Source: Bacillus sp. FJAT-50079 | Lineage (GTDB): Bacteria; Bacillota; Bacilli; Bacillales; Bacillaceae_C | DNA: 64,000 bases | Assembly: GCF_018343515.1 (NCBI RefSeq) | Contig: NZ_JAGYPD010000005.1 | Location: 124,001 to 188,000 of the forward strand | Direction of reading: 5' to 3' | Shown here: positions 43,674-52,440 of the stretch, one piece after another | Layout of the letters: every line of letters starts with the position of its first letter | How positions within the stretch are numbered: the stretch's first letter is position 1 | Notes under the pieces: generated by a model | The model's input: only the letters and a program-made list of their open reading frames with translations | Told to the model about the DNA's origin: nothing | Databases searched by the model: none | Program-made: the position numbers and the translations under genes

Positions 43674-44261
43674 TTATTCAAGCAGCCCTTTTGTCGAATT
43701 GACCCCTTTGATGTTCGGATCAATTTGCACGGCTTGTGCGAGCGAGCGTCCTAACGCTTTAAACAATGCTTCAATTTTATGATGTGTATTTTCTCCATAT
43801 AAAACACGGGCATGCAACGTTATCCCTGAATTAAAAGCAAAGGCGCGGAAAAACTCTTTCACAAGCTCTGTGTCAAAATTGCCTAATGATTGGCGTTCAA
43901 ATTCGCCTTCAAAATGGAGAAATGGGCGCCCGCTAATATCTAAAGCGACAAAGCCGAGCGATTCATCCATTGGCACATAAGCGGAACCGTAGCGAACGAT
44001 CCCTACCTTATTCCCAAGAGCTTCACGGATTGCTTTCCCGAGAACGATGCCCGCATCCTCAACGGTGTGATGACTATCAATATGTAAGTCACCGTCTACC
44101 TTTAACGTTAGTCCGAATCTGCCATGCCGAGCAAACGCATCGAGCATATGATCAAAAAAACCAACACCTGTTTTAATCTCAACGACTTCTGGATCGTCCA
44201 AACGAATTTCTAACTCAATTTTTGTTTCTGAAGTTTCTCTTCTATTTGATGCGCTACGCAT
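43674..44261 (-). CDS. hisB: Imidazoleglycerol-phosphate dehydratase (195 aa)
   Basis: Monofunctional HisB. Metal-binding motifs are [28 protein letters not shown] and [19 protein letters not shown]. Converts IGP to imidazole acetol phosphate. The start is set at ATG 44261 ([14 protein letters not shown]) after TGGAGTG, overlapping hisC by 8 nt; an ATG six codons upstream is an alternative. It is followed by the 21-bp repeat array instead of hisH. Confidence 0.93.
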   Translation of the reverse strand: MRSASNRRETSETKIELEIRLDDPEVVEIKTGVGFFDHMLDAFARHGRFGLTLKVDGDLHIDSHHTVEDAGIVLGKAIREALGNKVGIVRYGSAYVPMDESLGFVALDISGRPFLHFEGEFERQSLGNFDTELVKEFFRAFAFNSGITLHARVLYGENTHHKIEALFKALGRSLAQAVQIDPNIKGVNSTKGLLE

Positions 44262-45315
44262 TGCTTTCACTCCATTCACTTAATGCCGATCGCAGACGAT
44301 CATGCTCCTCCGTCGTTCCAGCCGAAATTCTGATTGCTTTTAATGATTCATCATCGAAGAAGCGGATTTTAATTTTTCTTTCATATAGAAAATCGGCTAA
44401 TTGTTTTGCTCCATCCATTTTCATTAAGAAAAAATTCGCTTGGCTTGGAAAAAGGACAGCACTGTTCGTACGTGCTGCAAATTCCGTCATAATTTCTTCC
44501 AGCTCGGCGATTTGCTCCAATTGCAATAATAAAAATTGATCGAGCACATTTGGTTTTTCTAATAGCTGTGTCCCTAGCGATGCCGAAAGTGTATTAACGT
44601 TGTAAGGAGGCTTAATGCAGCTAATGCCAGCAATTAATTGATCATTAGCAATTAAAAAGCCGAGCCTTAATGCCGCCATCCCAAGTGCTTTTGACGCGGT
44701 TCGCAAAATAATCAGATTTTCATAGTTAAGAAATTTGTTAGCGAACGCAGACTCTCCCGCAAAATCGATATATGCTTCATCCAAAATAAGCAAACCGCCT
44801 ACTTGTGCGAGCTCCTTAATCAATGATTCAATTTCAGCTTCTGAATACAATTGTCCTGTTGGATTATTTGGGTTCGATAAAAATAATAATTTTGGCTTTT
44901 TCAACTGAATTTCCTCTTTCACCGTTTCAAGAGGAAGGGAAAAATCAGCCTTCAGATCAATCTTCGTTATATTCGCTCCCATAACGAGCGCATTCTTTTC
45001 ATACATCGAAAAATCCGGTTCTAAAACAATGACTTGATCTCCTGGATCAAGTGCATATTGAGATATGATTGTAATCAATTCGTCAGAACCATTTCCCGGC
45101 AAAATATTTTCAGCGGGAAAACCGCTGTATTTTGCAAAAGCAGTGACGAGCCGTTCAGAGCTTTCAGCCGGATAACGGTTAATCGCTATTTCTTCCAACT
45201 TTGAAAAATCAGCAGATGAAAGCAGACTCATAAATGCCTCATTGCTATCGAGTCGAATCATATCATATTCAGGCTTTACTTTATACGGAGTTAATGTTTG
45301 AATCGATTTTCTCAT
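44254..45315 (-). CDS. hisC: Histidinol-phosphate aminotransferase (353 aa)
   Basis: Class II PLP aminotransferase: [59 protein letters not shown] and PLP-Lys in [16 protein letters not shown]. In B. subtilis hisC lies in the trp region; here it lies inside the his operon between hisD and hisB with 4-nt and 8-nt overlaps. Confidence 0.92.
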   Translation of the reverse strand: MRKSIQTLTPYKVKPEYDMIRLDSNEAFMSLLSSADFSKLEEIAINRYPAESSERLVTAFAKYSGFPAENILPGNGSDELITIISQYALDPGDQVIVLEPDFSMYEKNALVMGANITKIDLKADFSLPLETVKEEIQLKKPKLLFLSNPNNPTGQLYSEAEIESLIKELAQVGGLLILDEAYIDFAGESAFANKFLNYENLIILRTASKALGMAALRLGFLIANDQLIAGISCIKPPYNVNTLSASLGTQLLEKPNVLDQFLLLQLEQIAELEEIMTEFAARTNSAVLFPSQANFFLMKMDGAKQLADFLYERKIKIRFFDDESLKAIRISAGTTEEHDRLRSALSEWSESNA

Positions 45316-46595
45316 TGTTCCATCCTCACTTTTACAGCACGCGCATGGCCAGCCAATTGTTCTTCAGTCGCAATTCTTTCAATATATGGTGCCGCATTGC
45401 GCAATGCTTGCTCAGAATAATAAACATACGTCGTCTTTTTCACAAAATCATCAACAGATAACCCTGAAGAAAATCTCGCTGTTCCAGCCGTCGGTAAAAC
45501 ATGGTTAGGCCCTGCAAAATAATCTCCGACGGATTCTGGTGTGTAATGGCCGATAAATACAGAGCCAGCGTTTTTCACCTTGCTTAATTGGGCAAGAGGA
45601 TCAGCGACCTGCAATTCCAAATGTTCTGGGGCTAACGCATTAACAAGCCGGAAAGCTTCATCGAGCGATTCAACGAGAACGGCCGCTCCTTCAGATGTTA
45701 ATGCCACTTCGGCAATCTCTTTTCTCGGAAGTGTATCACATTGCTTTTTTAATTCTTCCTTCGTTTCCTTCAATATTTTTTCCGAAGTCGAAAAAAGAAA
45801 CGGTCTTGCTTTTTGATCATGCTCAGCTTGAGCAAGCAGATCGGCGGCGATAAAGCGAGGGTTCGCTGTTTCATCGGCAATAATCGCCACTTCTGATGGT
45901 CCTGCAATCATATCGATGCCAACATCTCCGAAAACAAGAGACTTTGCGCAAGCAACATACGCATTTCCAGGTCCAACAATTTTATCAACGGGATCAATTC
46001 CTTCGATCCCATATGCCAATGTCGCAATCGCCTGGCTGCCGCCCATTTTATAAATCGTATGAACACCAGCTATATCAGCGGCAACAGATAAAATTGGTGA
46101 AATTGCTCCGCCATTTCGGGCAGGTGTTGTCATCACAATTTCGCTTACACCTGCTAAGACGGCAGGAATCGTATTCATTAACACCGTTGATGGATAAACA
46201 GCGGTACCACCGGGAACATACACCCCGACCCTTTCGATTGGCCGAAAAAGCTGACCGCTCACGATGTCTTCCGTCATTTCCATCATTCTTGATTGTTGAA
46301 GTTGCTTTCCATGGAAAGAACGAATATTTGCGGCTGACTTTTGCAGCGATTCAATGACATCTTGAGGAACTTCCTCCCATGCCGCCTTTCTCTCTTCATC
46401 AGTAACTATCCACTGTTCAGGAACTCCACCATCAAATTTTTCCGTATATTGTTTTAAAGCGGCTTCCCCATTTGCTTTAATGTTTTCAATCACTTCTTTT
46501 ACTGTTTCGATGATTTGCCCATCAAACGAGCTTTTCTTTGTTTTCCTTGAAATAAATGTGGCGGTAAATTGATCAGCAAGATAAGTTGGTATCAT
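45312..46595 (-). CDS. hisD: Histidinol dehydrogenase (427 aa)
   Basis: Zn and NAD-dependent last enzyme of histidine synthesis. Motifs are ERVGVYVPGGTAVYPSTVLMN, MGGSQAIATLAYG, KIVGPGNAYVA, DMIAGPSEVAIIADE, LAQAEHDQKAR and the Zn-binding end EHLELQVADP...GHYTPESVGDY...GPNHVLPTAG. Full length. ATG overlaps the hisG stop and its own end overlaps hisC by 4 nt. Confidence 0.94.
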   Translation of the reverse strand: MIPTYLADQFTATFISRKTKKSSFDGQIIETVKEVIENIKANGEAALKQYTEKFDGGVPEQWIVTDEERKAAWEEVPQDVIESLQKSAANIRSFHGKQLQQSRMMEMTEDIVSGQLFRPIERVGVYVPGGTAVYPSTVLMNTIPAVLAGVSEIVMTTPARNGGAISPILSVAADIAGVHTIYKMGGSQAIATLAYGIEGIDPVDKIVGPGNAYVACAKSLVFGDVGIDMIAGPSEVAIIADETANPRFIAADLLAQAEHDQKARPFLFSTSEKILKETKEELKKQCDTLPRKEIAEVALTSEGAAVLVESLDEAFRLVNALAPEHLELQVADPLAQLSKVKNAGSVFIGHYTPESVGDYFAGPNHVLPTAGTARFSSGLSVDDFVKKTTYVYYSEQALRNAAPYIERIATEEQLAGHARAVKVRMEQ

Positions 46596-47212
46596 ATAAC
46601 CGCCTCCTCCACTTTAAATGATTCAATTAATGGATAGAGCATTGCTTTTTTCAGCTTTAATGAATTTCGATTAGCAATGCAGCGTGCTGAAAGATCGAAC
46701 ATCTCTTCCTTAACGATAAGCCCGTTTTCCTCCAATGTATTGCCTGTTTCAACGATATCAACAATATCATCAGCAAGCCCGAGCAACGGTGCCAATTCCA
46801 CTGATCCTTCTAATTTCACAATGTCAATCGACTTTCCTTTTTCGCGAAAATATTTCGTCGTTATGTTCGGATATTTAGTAGCAATCCGTTGTTTACGCTG
46901 TGAATAATGTGTTAATGGCTCACCTGCAATCGCAAAGCGGCATTTTCCAAATGGAAGCGGTAATAGATCAAATACATCGGGCTCATTCTCTAATAAAATA
47001 TCTGCACCGATAATTCCAAGATCGGCAATCCCGTGTTCCACGTATGTAGCGACATCAACACCTTTAGCAAAAACAGCGAAAAATTCACTCGTTTCTACTT
47101 GCAGCTTTCTTCCTTTATCGATCAATGGCTGAACATCATAGCCACGTTCTTGTAAAAATGCGATAAACTGTCTTTCTAATCTTCCTTTTGTTAAAGCAAG
47201 GACTGGCTTCAT
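46592..47212 (-). CDS. hisG: ATP phosphoribosyltransferase, short form (206 aa)
   Basis: First enzyme of the pathway. Motifs are LTKGRLERQFIAFLQERGYDV, GIADLGIIGADILLE, ATKYPNITTKYFREKG and DIVDIVETGNTLEENGL. The C-terminal regulatory domain of the long form is missing, so activity and feedback control need HisZ, encoded just upstream with a 4-nt overlap. Confidence 0.93.
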   Translation of the reverse strand: MKPVLALTKGRLERQFIAFLQERGYDVQPLIDKGRKLQVETSEFFAVFAKGVDVATYVEHGIADLGIIGADILLENEPDVFDLLPLPFGKCRFAIAGEPLTHYSQRKQRIATKYPNITTKYFREKGKSIDIVKLEGSVELAPLLGLADDIVDIVETGNTLEENGLIVKEEMFDLSARCIANRNSLKLKKAMLYPLIESFKVEEAVI

Positions 47213-48333
47213 TTTTCTAACACCTCTAGCTTTCCATCCTTATTCGTAATTTCGAACACTTTATCATATCCATCTAACCGGGCATTTGCCGGTTGAACAT
47301 CAACGATGCAATCAGCAAATTCACTTCGCAATTGCTCCGCAAAGACAAGTGAATCATCTTCGGCAATAATACATATTTTTTGTTGTGATTTTTCGATTTG
47401 AATTTGTTCAGCTAGCACATCTACTTCAAACGCTAATCCTACGGCCGATACTTGTTCCTGAAATTGATCATATAATTGATCATAACGTCCACCTGAAAAG
47501 CAAACAGTACTTGATTGCTTCAAAAATCCTCGGAACATAATTCCTGAATAATAAGGTAGATTTTTTACTCTTCCTAGATCCACGAGTATTTCTTCATTCC
47601 CCGATTCTTTAATAATGAGGACAAGTTTTTTCAAATGCAAGAGCATATTTAATAATTCCGGCTTATTTTCCCAGCGTTTTTCGTATTCAGTGATAATTTC
47701 CATTTGGCCAAATGCATCTACTAAACTGGCTAATTCATTGGCTAATTTCTTATCACCATTTGCAGCGGCAATTTGGAATACTTCGTCCTTCTTTTTGTCA
47801 TGCATCGCGATTCTTAACCGTTCGTGGTCTGCTCTAGATAAAGTTAATTCAGATGCAAGCTGTTCGTAAATTCCAGCATGCCCCAATTCAATTACACTTG
47901 CGCCGACATTCAATTCCTTTAAAAACGATTGAGCCATGAGTAAGCTTTCACCTTCTCCCATTAGCTCAGGCATATGAATCATTTCCACCCCCGCCTGATA
48001 ATGCTCCACACCAGGCATGTTCTGTTTAAAAACCGATCCGGCGTACGCCCATTTCTGCGGGTACTTCTCTTGGTTAGATAAGGCTCTTGCGATCGCCGTC
48101 GTCCAATCTGGGCGGAGCACCTCAATCTCTCCTTCTGAATTGAACCATTTCATCATGTTTTGCAATTTCATATCAACATATTCGTTCGTAAAAGTTGATG
48201 CATATTCAATCACGGGTGTAGAAATTTCATTATACCCACGAAGTGTAGCCACTTTTCTGAACTTTTCTATTACATGAAAACGGCTGCTAACTGCCACTCC
48301 CATTTCATCCTTGCTTCCGGCTGGCAAAAACAT
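47209..48333 (-). CDS. hisZ: ATP phosphoribosyltransferase regulatory subunit (374 aa)
   Basis: Histidyl-tRNA-synthetase-like protein lacking the tRNA-binding domain. Class II core motifs are present (GYNEISTPVIEYASTF, LRPDWTTAIARAL, QAGVEMIHM, SGGRYDQLYDQF). It forms an octamer with short HisG and binds histidine. First gene of the his operon; the leader is about 60 nt with no T-box or other riboswitch visible. Confidence 0.92.
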   Translation of the reverse strand: MFLPAGSKDEMGVAVSSRFHVIEKFRKVATLRGYNEISTPVIEYASTFTNEYVDMKLQNMMKWFNSEGEIEVLRPDWTTAIARALSNQEKYPQKWAYAGSVFKQNMPGVEHYQAGVEMIHMPELMGEGESLLMAQSFLKELNVGASVIELGHAGIYEQLASELTLSRADHERLRIAMHDKKKDEVFQIAAANGDKKLANELASLVDAFGQMEIITEYEKRWENKPELLNMLLHLKKLVLIIKESGNEEILVDLGRVKNLPYYSGIMFRGFLKQSSTVCFSGGRYDQLYDQFQEQVSAVGLAFEVDVLAEQIQIEKSQQKICIIAEDDSLVFAEQLRSEFADCIVDVQPANARLDGYDKVFEITNKDGKLEVLEK

Positions 48334-48400
48334 ATTCGGTCACCTCTGATTTCTTTATTCCACTATCACTCTATCGAACTAAAGGATTTAAGTTGATCTC

Positions 48401-48429
48401 ACTTTATCATAAAAGAAAAAAGCAGTCAA
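48401..48429 (-). promoter_or_regulatory. Sigma-A promoter of the his operon
   Basis: Minus strand TTGACT, 17-nt spacer, TAAAGT, 68 nt before the hisZ start and immediately after the opp terminator. Confidence 0.7.
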
Positions 48430-48452
48430 ACACTTTTAGATATTTCATATTA

Positions 48453-48488
48453 AAAGCCTGAAACGATTATAGTAAATCATTTCAGGCT
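48453..48488 (-). terminator. Terminator of the opp operon
   Basis: Minus-strand stem AGCCTGAAATGATT / AATCGTTTCAGGCT followed by TTTAA, ten nt after the oppF stop. Confidence 0.8.
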
Positions 48489-48497
48489 GCATTGATT

Positions 48498-49487
48498 CTA
48501 ATAAAGATGACAAGCAACGAAATGCCCAGGCTTCACCTCTTGCCATTCCGGCTTCATCTTTGAACAAATTTCCATTGCTACGGGACAACGGGTTCGAAAT
48601 ACACAGCCGCTTGGTGGATCGATCGGACTTGGGACATCACCTTTTAAAACAATTCGTTCCCGTTGATGTGTAGGATCAGGAATCGGTACGGCCGATAGCA
48701 ATGCTTGTGTATATGGATGGAGTGGGTCGTCATACAAACGTAAACTGTCTGTAAGCTCAACCATTTGCCCTAAATACATGACAACAATTCGATCAGAAAT
48801 ATATTTTACCATCGATAAATCGTGAGCGATAAATAAATACGTTAAATCCATTTTCTTTTGAAGTTCTTTTAATAGATTAACAACTTGTGCTTGAATCGAA
48901 ACATCAAGCGCAGATATCGGCTCATCACAAACGATAAATTTTGGATTTAGTGCGAGCGCACGAGCGATTCCAATTCTTTGTCGTTGTCCTCCACTAAACT
49001 CATGAGGAAAGCGATTCAAATGATCTGGATCTAACCCTACTAATGTGAGCAGCTCCTTAATTCGTTCTTTTTTCTTTTTGCCATGAAGCGTTCGATGAAT
49101 GGCAAATGGCTCGCCAATGATTTCCTCAACCGTCATTCGCGGGTTTAGTGAAGCATACGGATCTTGAAAAATCATCTGAATTTCACGCCGTAGCTTTGCC
49201 AGCTCACGCTGATTCGCCGCATATATATTTTTCCCTTGATACAATACTTCTCCTTCCGTTGCTTCATATAAACGGACCATTGTTCGACCAGCTGTTGATT
49301 TGCCACATCCACTTTCTCCAACAAGCCCAACCGTTTCCCCTTGATAAATATCCAATGTTAGTCCGTCGACTGCCTTTAATTGCTTATTTGCTACTGAAAA
49401 ATACTTTTTCAGATTTCTTACTTGTAGTAAGGGAGATGAAGGAATATCATTCTTGTCAGCTATCTTACTATGAAGTTCGACTGTCAT
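48498..49487 (-). CDS. oppF: Oligopeptide ABC transporter ATPase (329 aa)
   Basis: Walker A GESGCGKST, Q-loop MIFQDPYASLNPRM, signature FSGGQRQRIGIARAL, Walker B FIVCDEPISALD, H-loop FIAHDLSM. The C-terminal oligopeptide/dipeptide extension has the iron-sulfur-type Cys cluster (SGCVFRTRCPVAMEIC). Start ATG 49487 (MTVELHSKIADK) overlaps the oppD stop as ATGA; the open frame further upstream lies inside oppD. Last gene of the operon. Confidence 0.9.
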   Translation of the reverse strand: MTVELHSKIADKNDIPSSPLLQVRNLKKYFSVANKQLKAVDGLTLDIYQGETVGLVGESGCGKSTAGRTMVRLYEATEGEVLYQGKNIYAANQRELAKLRREIQMIFQDPYASLNPRMTVEEIIGEPFAIHRTLHGKKKKERIKELLTLVGLDPDHLNRFPHEFSGGQRQRIGIARALALNPKFIVCDEPISALDVSIQAQVVNLLKELQKKMDLTYLFIAHDLSMVKYISDRIVVMYLGQMVELTDSLRLYDDPLHPYTQALLSAVPIPDPTHQRERIVLKGDVPSPIDPPSGCVFRTRCPVAMEICSKMKPEWQEVKPGHFVACHLY

Positions 49488-50491
49488 AACGTTCCTCCCC
49501 CTGTCAATTGTTTTTTCGCTAATGGATGATGAAGCCAACATGAGGCAGATTGTTCGTTGTTTACCTCTTGTATTTCTGGTTGATGATCTTTGCATACATT
49601 CATCGCAAACTCACATCGTGCATAAAAAGGGCATCCTTTGGGCGGATCGATCAAGTCGGGCGGTGTACCAATAATCGGGGTAAGCGGTTGCTTTTTATCC
49701 ATGTCAAGTCTTGGTACAGACCGAAGCAATCCTTTCGTATATGGATGCTGTGGCTGAGCAAATAGTTCTTCAACCGTTCCTGTTTCCACCACCTGACCCG
49801 CGTACATAACAATGACTCTATCGCACATCTCGGCAACGACCCCTAGATCGTGAGTAATTAAAATAATCGATGTGCCTGTTTGCTCCTGAATCTCTTTCAT
49901 TAATTCTAGTATTTGGGCTTGTATCGTTACATCAAGCGCTGTTGTAGGTTCGTCCGCGATTAACAGTCGGGGATTGCACGCCAAAGCAATTGCAATCATC
50001 GCCCTTTGTCTCATCCCTCCCGAATATTCATGAGGATATTGGGCAATTCTTTTTTCGGGTTGTGGGATACCGACAAGTTGAAGCAAGTGTAACGCCTTTT
50101 CAACGGCAGCTTTTTTTCCAATATTATTATGACGCATGAGCGCCTCAATAATTTGGTTGCCCACCTTGCTCGTTGGATTAAGTGAAGTCATCGGATCTTG
50201 AAAAATCATACTAATTTGGTTTCCACGTATTTTTTGCATTTCTTTTTCACTTGCAGCAAGCAAATTTTTCCTATCAAAAATGATCGAACCTTGTTTATAG
50301 TGAACAGGTGGTGATGGTAAGAGCTTCATGATTGATTTAGCAGTCACACTTTTTCCGCAACCTGACTCACCTACGATGGCAATCGTTTCTCCTTCTTTCA
50401 CCACAAAATCAACGCCCCGAACGGCTTGTACTTCCCCAGCATACGTTTGGAAGGATACATGCAAATCTTTCACTTCTAAAATATTTTCCAT
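49484..50491 (-). CDS. oppD: Oligopeptide ABC transporter ATPase (335 aa)
   Basis: Walker A GESGCGKS, MIFQDPMTSLNPTSKVG, signature YSGGMRQRAMIAIAL, Walker B LLIADEPTTALD, LITHDLGVVAEMCDRV, and the C-terminal oligopeptide extension (KGCPFYARCEFAMNVC). Partner of OppF in the transporter. GGGGAGCC ribosome site before the ATG, 12 nt after oppC. Confidence 0.92.
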   Translation of the reverse strand: MENILEVKDLHVSFQTYAGEVQAVRGVDFVVKEGETIAIVGESGCGKSVTAKSIMKLLPSPPVHYKQGSIIFDRKNLLAASEKEMQKIRGNQISMIFQDPMTSLNPTSKVGNQIIEALMRHNNIGKKAAVEKALHLLQLVGIPQPEKRIAQYPHEYSGGMRQRAMIAIALACNPRLLIADEPTTALDVTIQAQILELMKEIQEQTGTSIILITHDLGVVAEMCDRVIVMYAGQVVETGTVEELFAQPQHPYTKGLLRSVPRLDMDKKQPLTPIIGTPPDLIDPPKGCPFYARCEFAMNVCKDHQPEIQEVNNEQSASCWLHHPLAKKQLTGGGTL

Positions 50492-50503
50492 AAGGCTCCC
50501 CTC

Positions 50504-51433
50504 CTAATTCCGCAATCTTGGATCGAGGGCATCACGTAAACCATCCCCAAACACATTGAATGCCAGCATCGTCAAGGAAATTAATATAGATGGAATGAGC
50601 AATTGATAAAAATTCCCGATATGAATGCTGCCAAGCGCATCATTCACAAGCGTTCCCCAGCTTGCTTGTGGAGGTTGAACGCCTAATCCAAGATAACTTA
50701 ATGTTGCTTCAGCAAAAATAGCTGTCGGAACTGTCAAAGTTATATTGACAAGAATCGGACCAAGCGTGTTCGGAATCATATGCTTTCTCAATATCCAGCT
50801 CATTTTTGCCCCCATCGCTGTGGCAGCATGAACATATTCCATTTCCTTCAATTGAAGCACTTGACCGCGTACAAGCCGGGCCATCGGGATCCAGCCGGTA
50901 ATTGTCATCGCAATAATAATTGGCCAAATTCCTCTTTTCATCGCAATCATGACTAAAATGACGACTAATAAATACGGGATTGCATATAAAATTTCGGCAA
51001 TTCTCATCATTACATTATCCGTTCTTCCACTACGGATCGCCGATATCCCTCCATACACAACCCCAACAACGAAATCGATCAAAGCAGCCATAAAGCCAAT
51101 AAATAAGGAAATCCTAGCTCCATACCAAGCACGTGTAAATAAATCCCTCCCTGCCGAGTCTGTCCCAAACCAATGCTCAGCATTCGGTCTCAAATTCTTT
51201 TTAGCAAAATCTTGCTCGTAATATGTAAATCCATTTAAATGCGGGCCAATGATCGCCATGATGAGAAGGAGGACAATCGTGATCAATCCAAACATCGCCA
51301 GTTTATTTGTTTTGAGCCTGCGCCAAACGTCCGCCCAATAGGAGATCGATGGCCTTGAAATTTTTTCTGCTGCCTCAAAATTATGAACAGCTGGCTGAAA
51401 CATCTCTTCCGTCAGTTTGATTTGATTGCTCAT
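50504..51433 (-). CDS. oppC: Oligopeptide ABC transporter permease (309 aa)
   Basis: DppC/OppC-type permease: cytosolic N-terminus, first helix at about residues 45-68, WFGTDSAGRDLFTRAWYGAR loop, EAA motif EMEYVHAATAMGAKMSWILRKHMIP, and WGTLVNDALGSIHIG near the end. ATG overlaps the oppB stop. Confidence 0.92.
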   Translation of the reverse strand: MSNQIKLTEEMFQPAVHNFEAAEKISRPSISYWADVWRRLKTNKLAMFGLITIVLLLIMAIIGPHLNGFTYYEQDFAKKNLRPNAEHWFGTDSAGRDLFTRAWYGARISLFIGFMAALIDFVVGVVYGGISAIRSGRTDNVMMRIAEILYAIPYLLVVILVMIAMKRGIWPIIIAMTITGWIPMARLVRGQVLQLKEMEYVHAATAMGAKMSWILRKHMIPNTLGPILVNITLTVPTAIFAEATLSYLGLGVQPPQASWGTLVNDALGSIHIGNFYQLLIPSILISLTMLAFNVFGDGLRDALDPRLRN

Positions 51434-52362
51434 TGACTGCCCTCCCCCGTGACCTTAATGCGTGGATCAATCCACGTATACGCAACATCGACGATAAAGA
51501 TTAAAAAGATTAAAATCGCACTATAAAAAACCGTCGATCCTAAAATAACAGAGTAATCACGATTAAAGATGCTTTTTACGAACATTTCTCCCATTCCGGG
51601 AATGCCAAAAATGTGTTCAACAATAAAGCTTCCCGTTACTAGGTTTGCAGTCGTAATTCCTAGTACAGTTACAACTGGAAGCAATGCATTCCGAATCGCA
51701 TGTTTAATAATAACTGCGCTTCTTGACAATCCCTTTGCTTTTGCTGTTAACATATAATCCTGATTCATCACTTCCAACATGCTCGACCTCATCAAGCGGG
51801 CAAGATAAGCCAATGGCATCATCGCTAATGAAATCGAAGGAAGGATCGTGTGTGACCATGACTTCCATGTGGCAACAGGCAGGACTCGCAAGTGGACGGC
51901 AAAATATTGAATAAGGAACGTTGCGAGAATAAAGCTCGGAACGGAAATACCGATTATTGCAATAATCATCGAAAGATAATCTGGCCAACGATTGTGGTAT
52001 AACGCTGCAATGACACCTAAAATCAAGCCAAATGTGATGGCGATGACGAGTGCCTGCAATCCAAGGTGAAGGGAAACCGGGAAACCTTTTTTAATATAAT
52101 CATTGACCGTAAGTGTTTTAGATTTCATAGATGGACCAAAATCCAATTGGAGCAATGATTTTAAGTACAAGCCATATTGAACAATTTCTGGTTTATCCAA
52201 ATTATAATGACGCTGCAAATTATTGTATATCGCTTCTGGCATAGGACCTTCCTTGGCAAATGGATTGCCAGGGATGATTTTCATAATAATAAATGTAAGT
52301 GTAATGATGACCCATAAAGTGATCAAAGCCCATATGAATCGTTTCAACGTATATTTGAGCAT
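51430..52362 (-). CDS. oppB: Oligopeptide ABC transporter permease (310 aa)
   Basis: DppB/OppB-type permease with six helices: MLKYTLKRFIWALITLWVI, PGNPFAKEGPMPEAI, EAA region NQDYMLTAKAKGLSRSAVIIKHAIRN, IVEHIFGIPGMGEMFV. I choose ATG 52362 after CGGGGTGA. It lies downstream of oppA, separated by a terminator-like hairpin that should lower expression relative to the binding protein. Confidence 0.92.
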   Translation of the reverse strand: MLKYTLKRFIWALITLWVIITLTFIIMKIIPGNPFAKEGPMPEAIYNNLQRHYNLDKPEIVQYGLYLKSLLQLDFGPSMKSKTLTVNDYIKKGFPVSLHLGLQALVIAITFGLILGVIAALYHNRWPDYLSMIIAIIGISVPSFILATFLIQYFAVHLRVLPVATWKSWSHTILPSISLAMMPLAYLARLMRSSMLEVMNQDYMLTAKAKGLSRSAVIIKHAIRNALLPVVTVLGITTANLVTGSFIVEHIFGIPGMGEMFVKSIFNRDYSVILGSTVFYSAILIFLIFIVDVAYTWIDPRIKVTGEGSQ

Positions 52363-52386
52363 ACATTTCACCCCGATCAACGATTA

Positions 52387-52426
52387 GAAAAATCGGGGTA
52401 TGTCCTTTAGACATACCTCGATTTTT
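52387..52426 (-). terminator. Attenuating hairpin between oppA and oppB
   Basis: 17-bp stem with one mismatch (AAAAATCGAGGTATGTC / GACATACCCCGATTTTT), T-rich end on the minus strand. Its place inside the operon suggests partial termination after oppA. Confidence 0.75.
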
Positions 52427-52440
52427 GATCAAAACGTTTT

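Noticed and set aside
43500-43754. 84-codon plus-strand frame with LLPI heptads
   Set aside because: Made by the 21-bp repeats and then antisense to hisB; no ribosome site and opposite to the operon.
48334-48400. T-box or other riboswitch ahead of hisZ
   Set aside because: The leader is only about 60 nt and contains no T-box sequence or stem system.
49488-49595. 36-residue extension of OppF
   Set aside because: Lies within oppD; ATG 49487 overlaps the oppD stop in the usual ATGA fashion.
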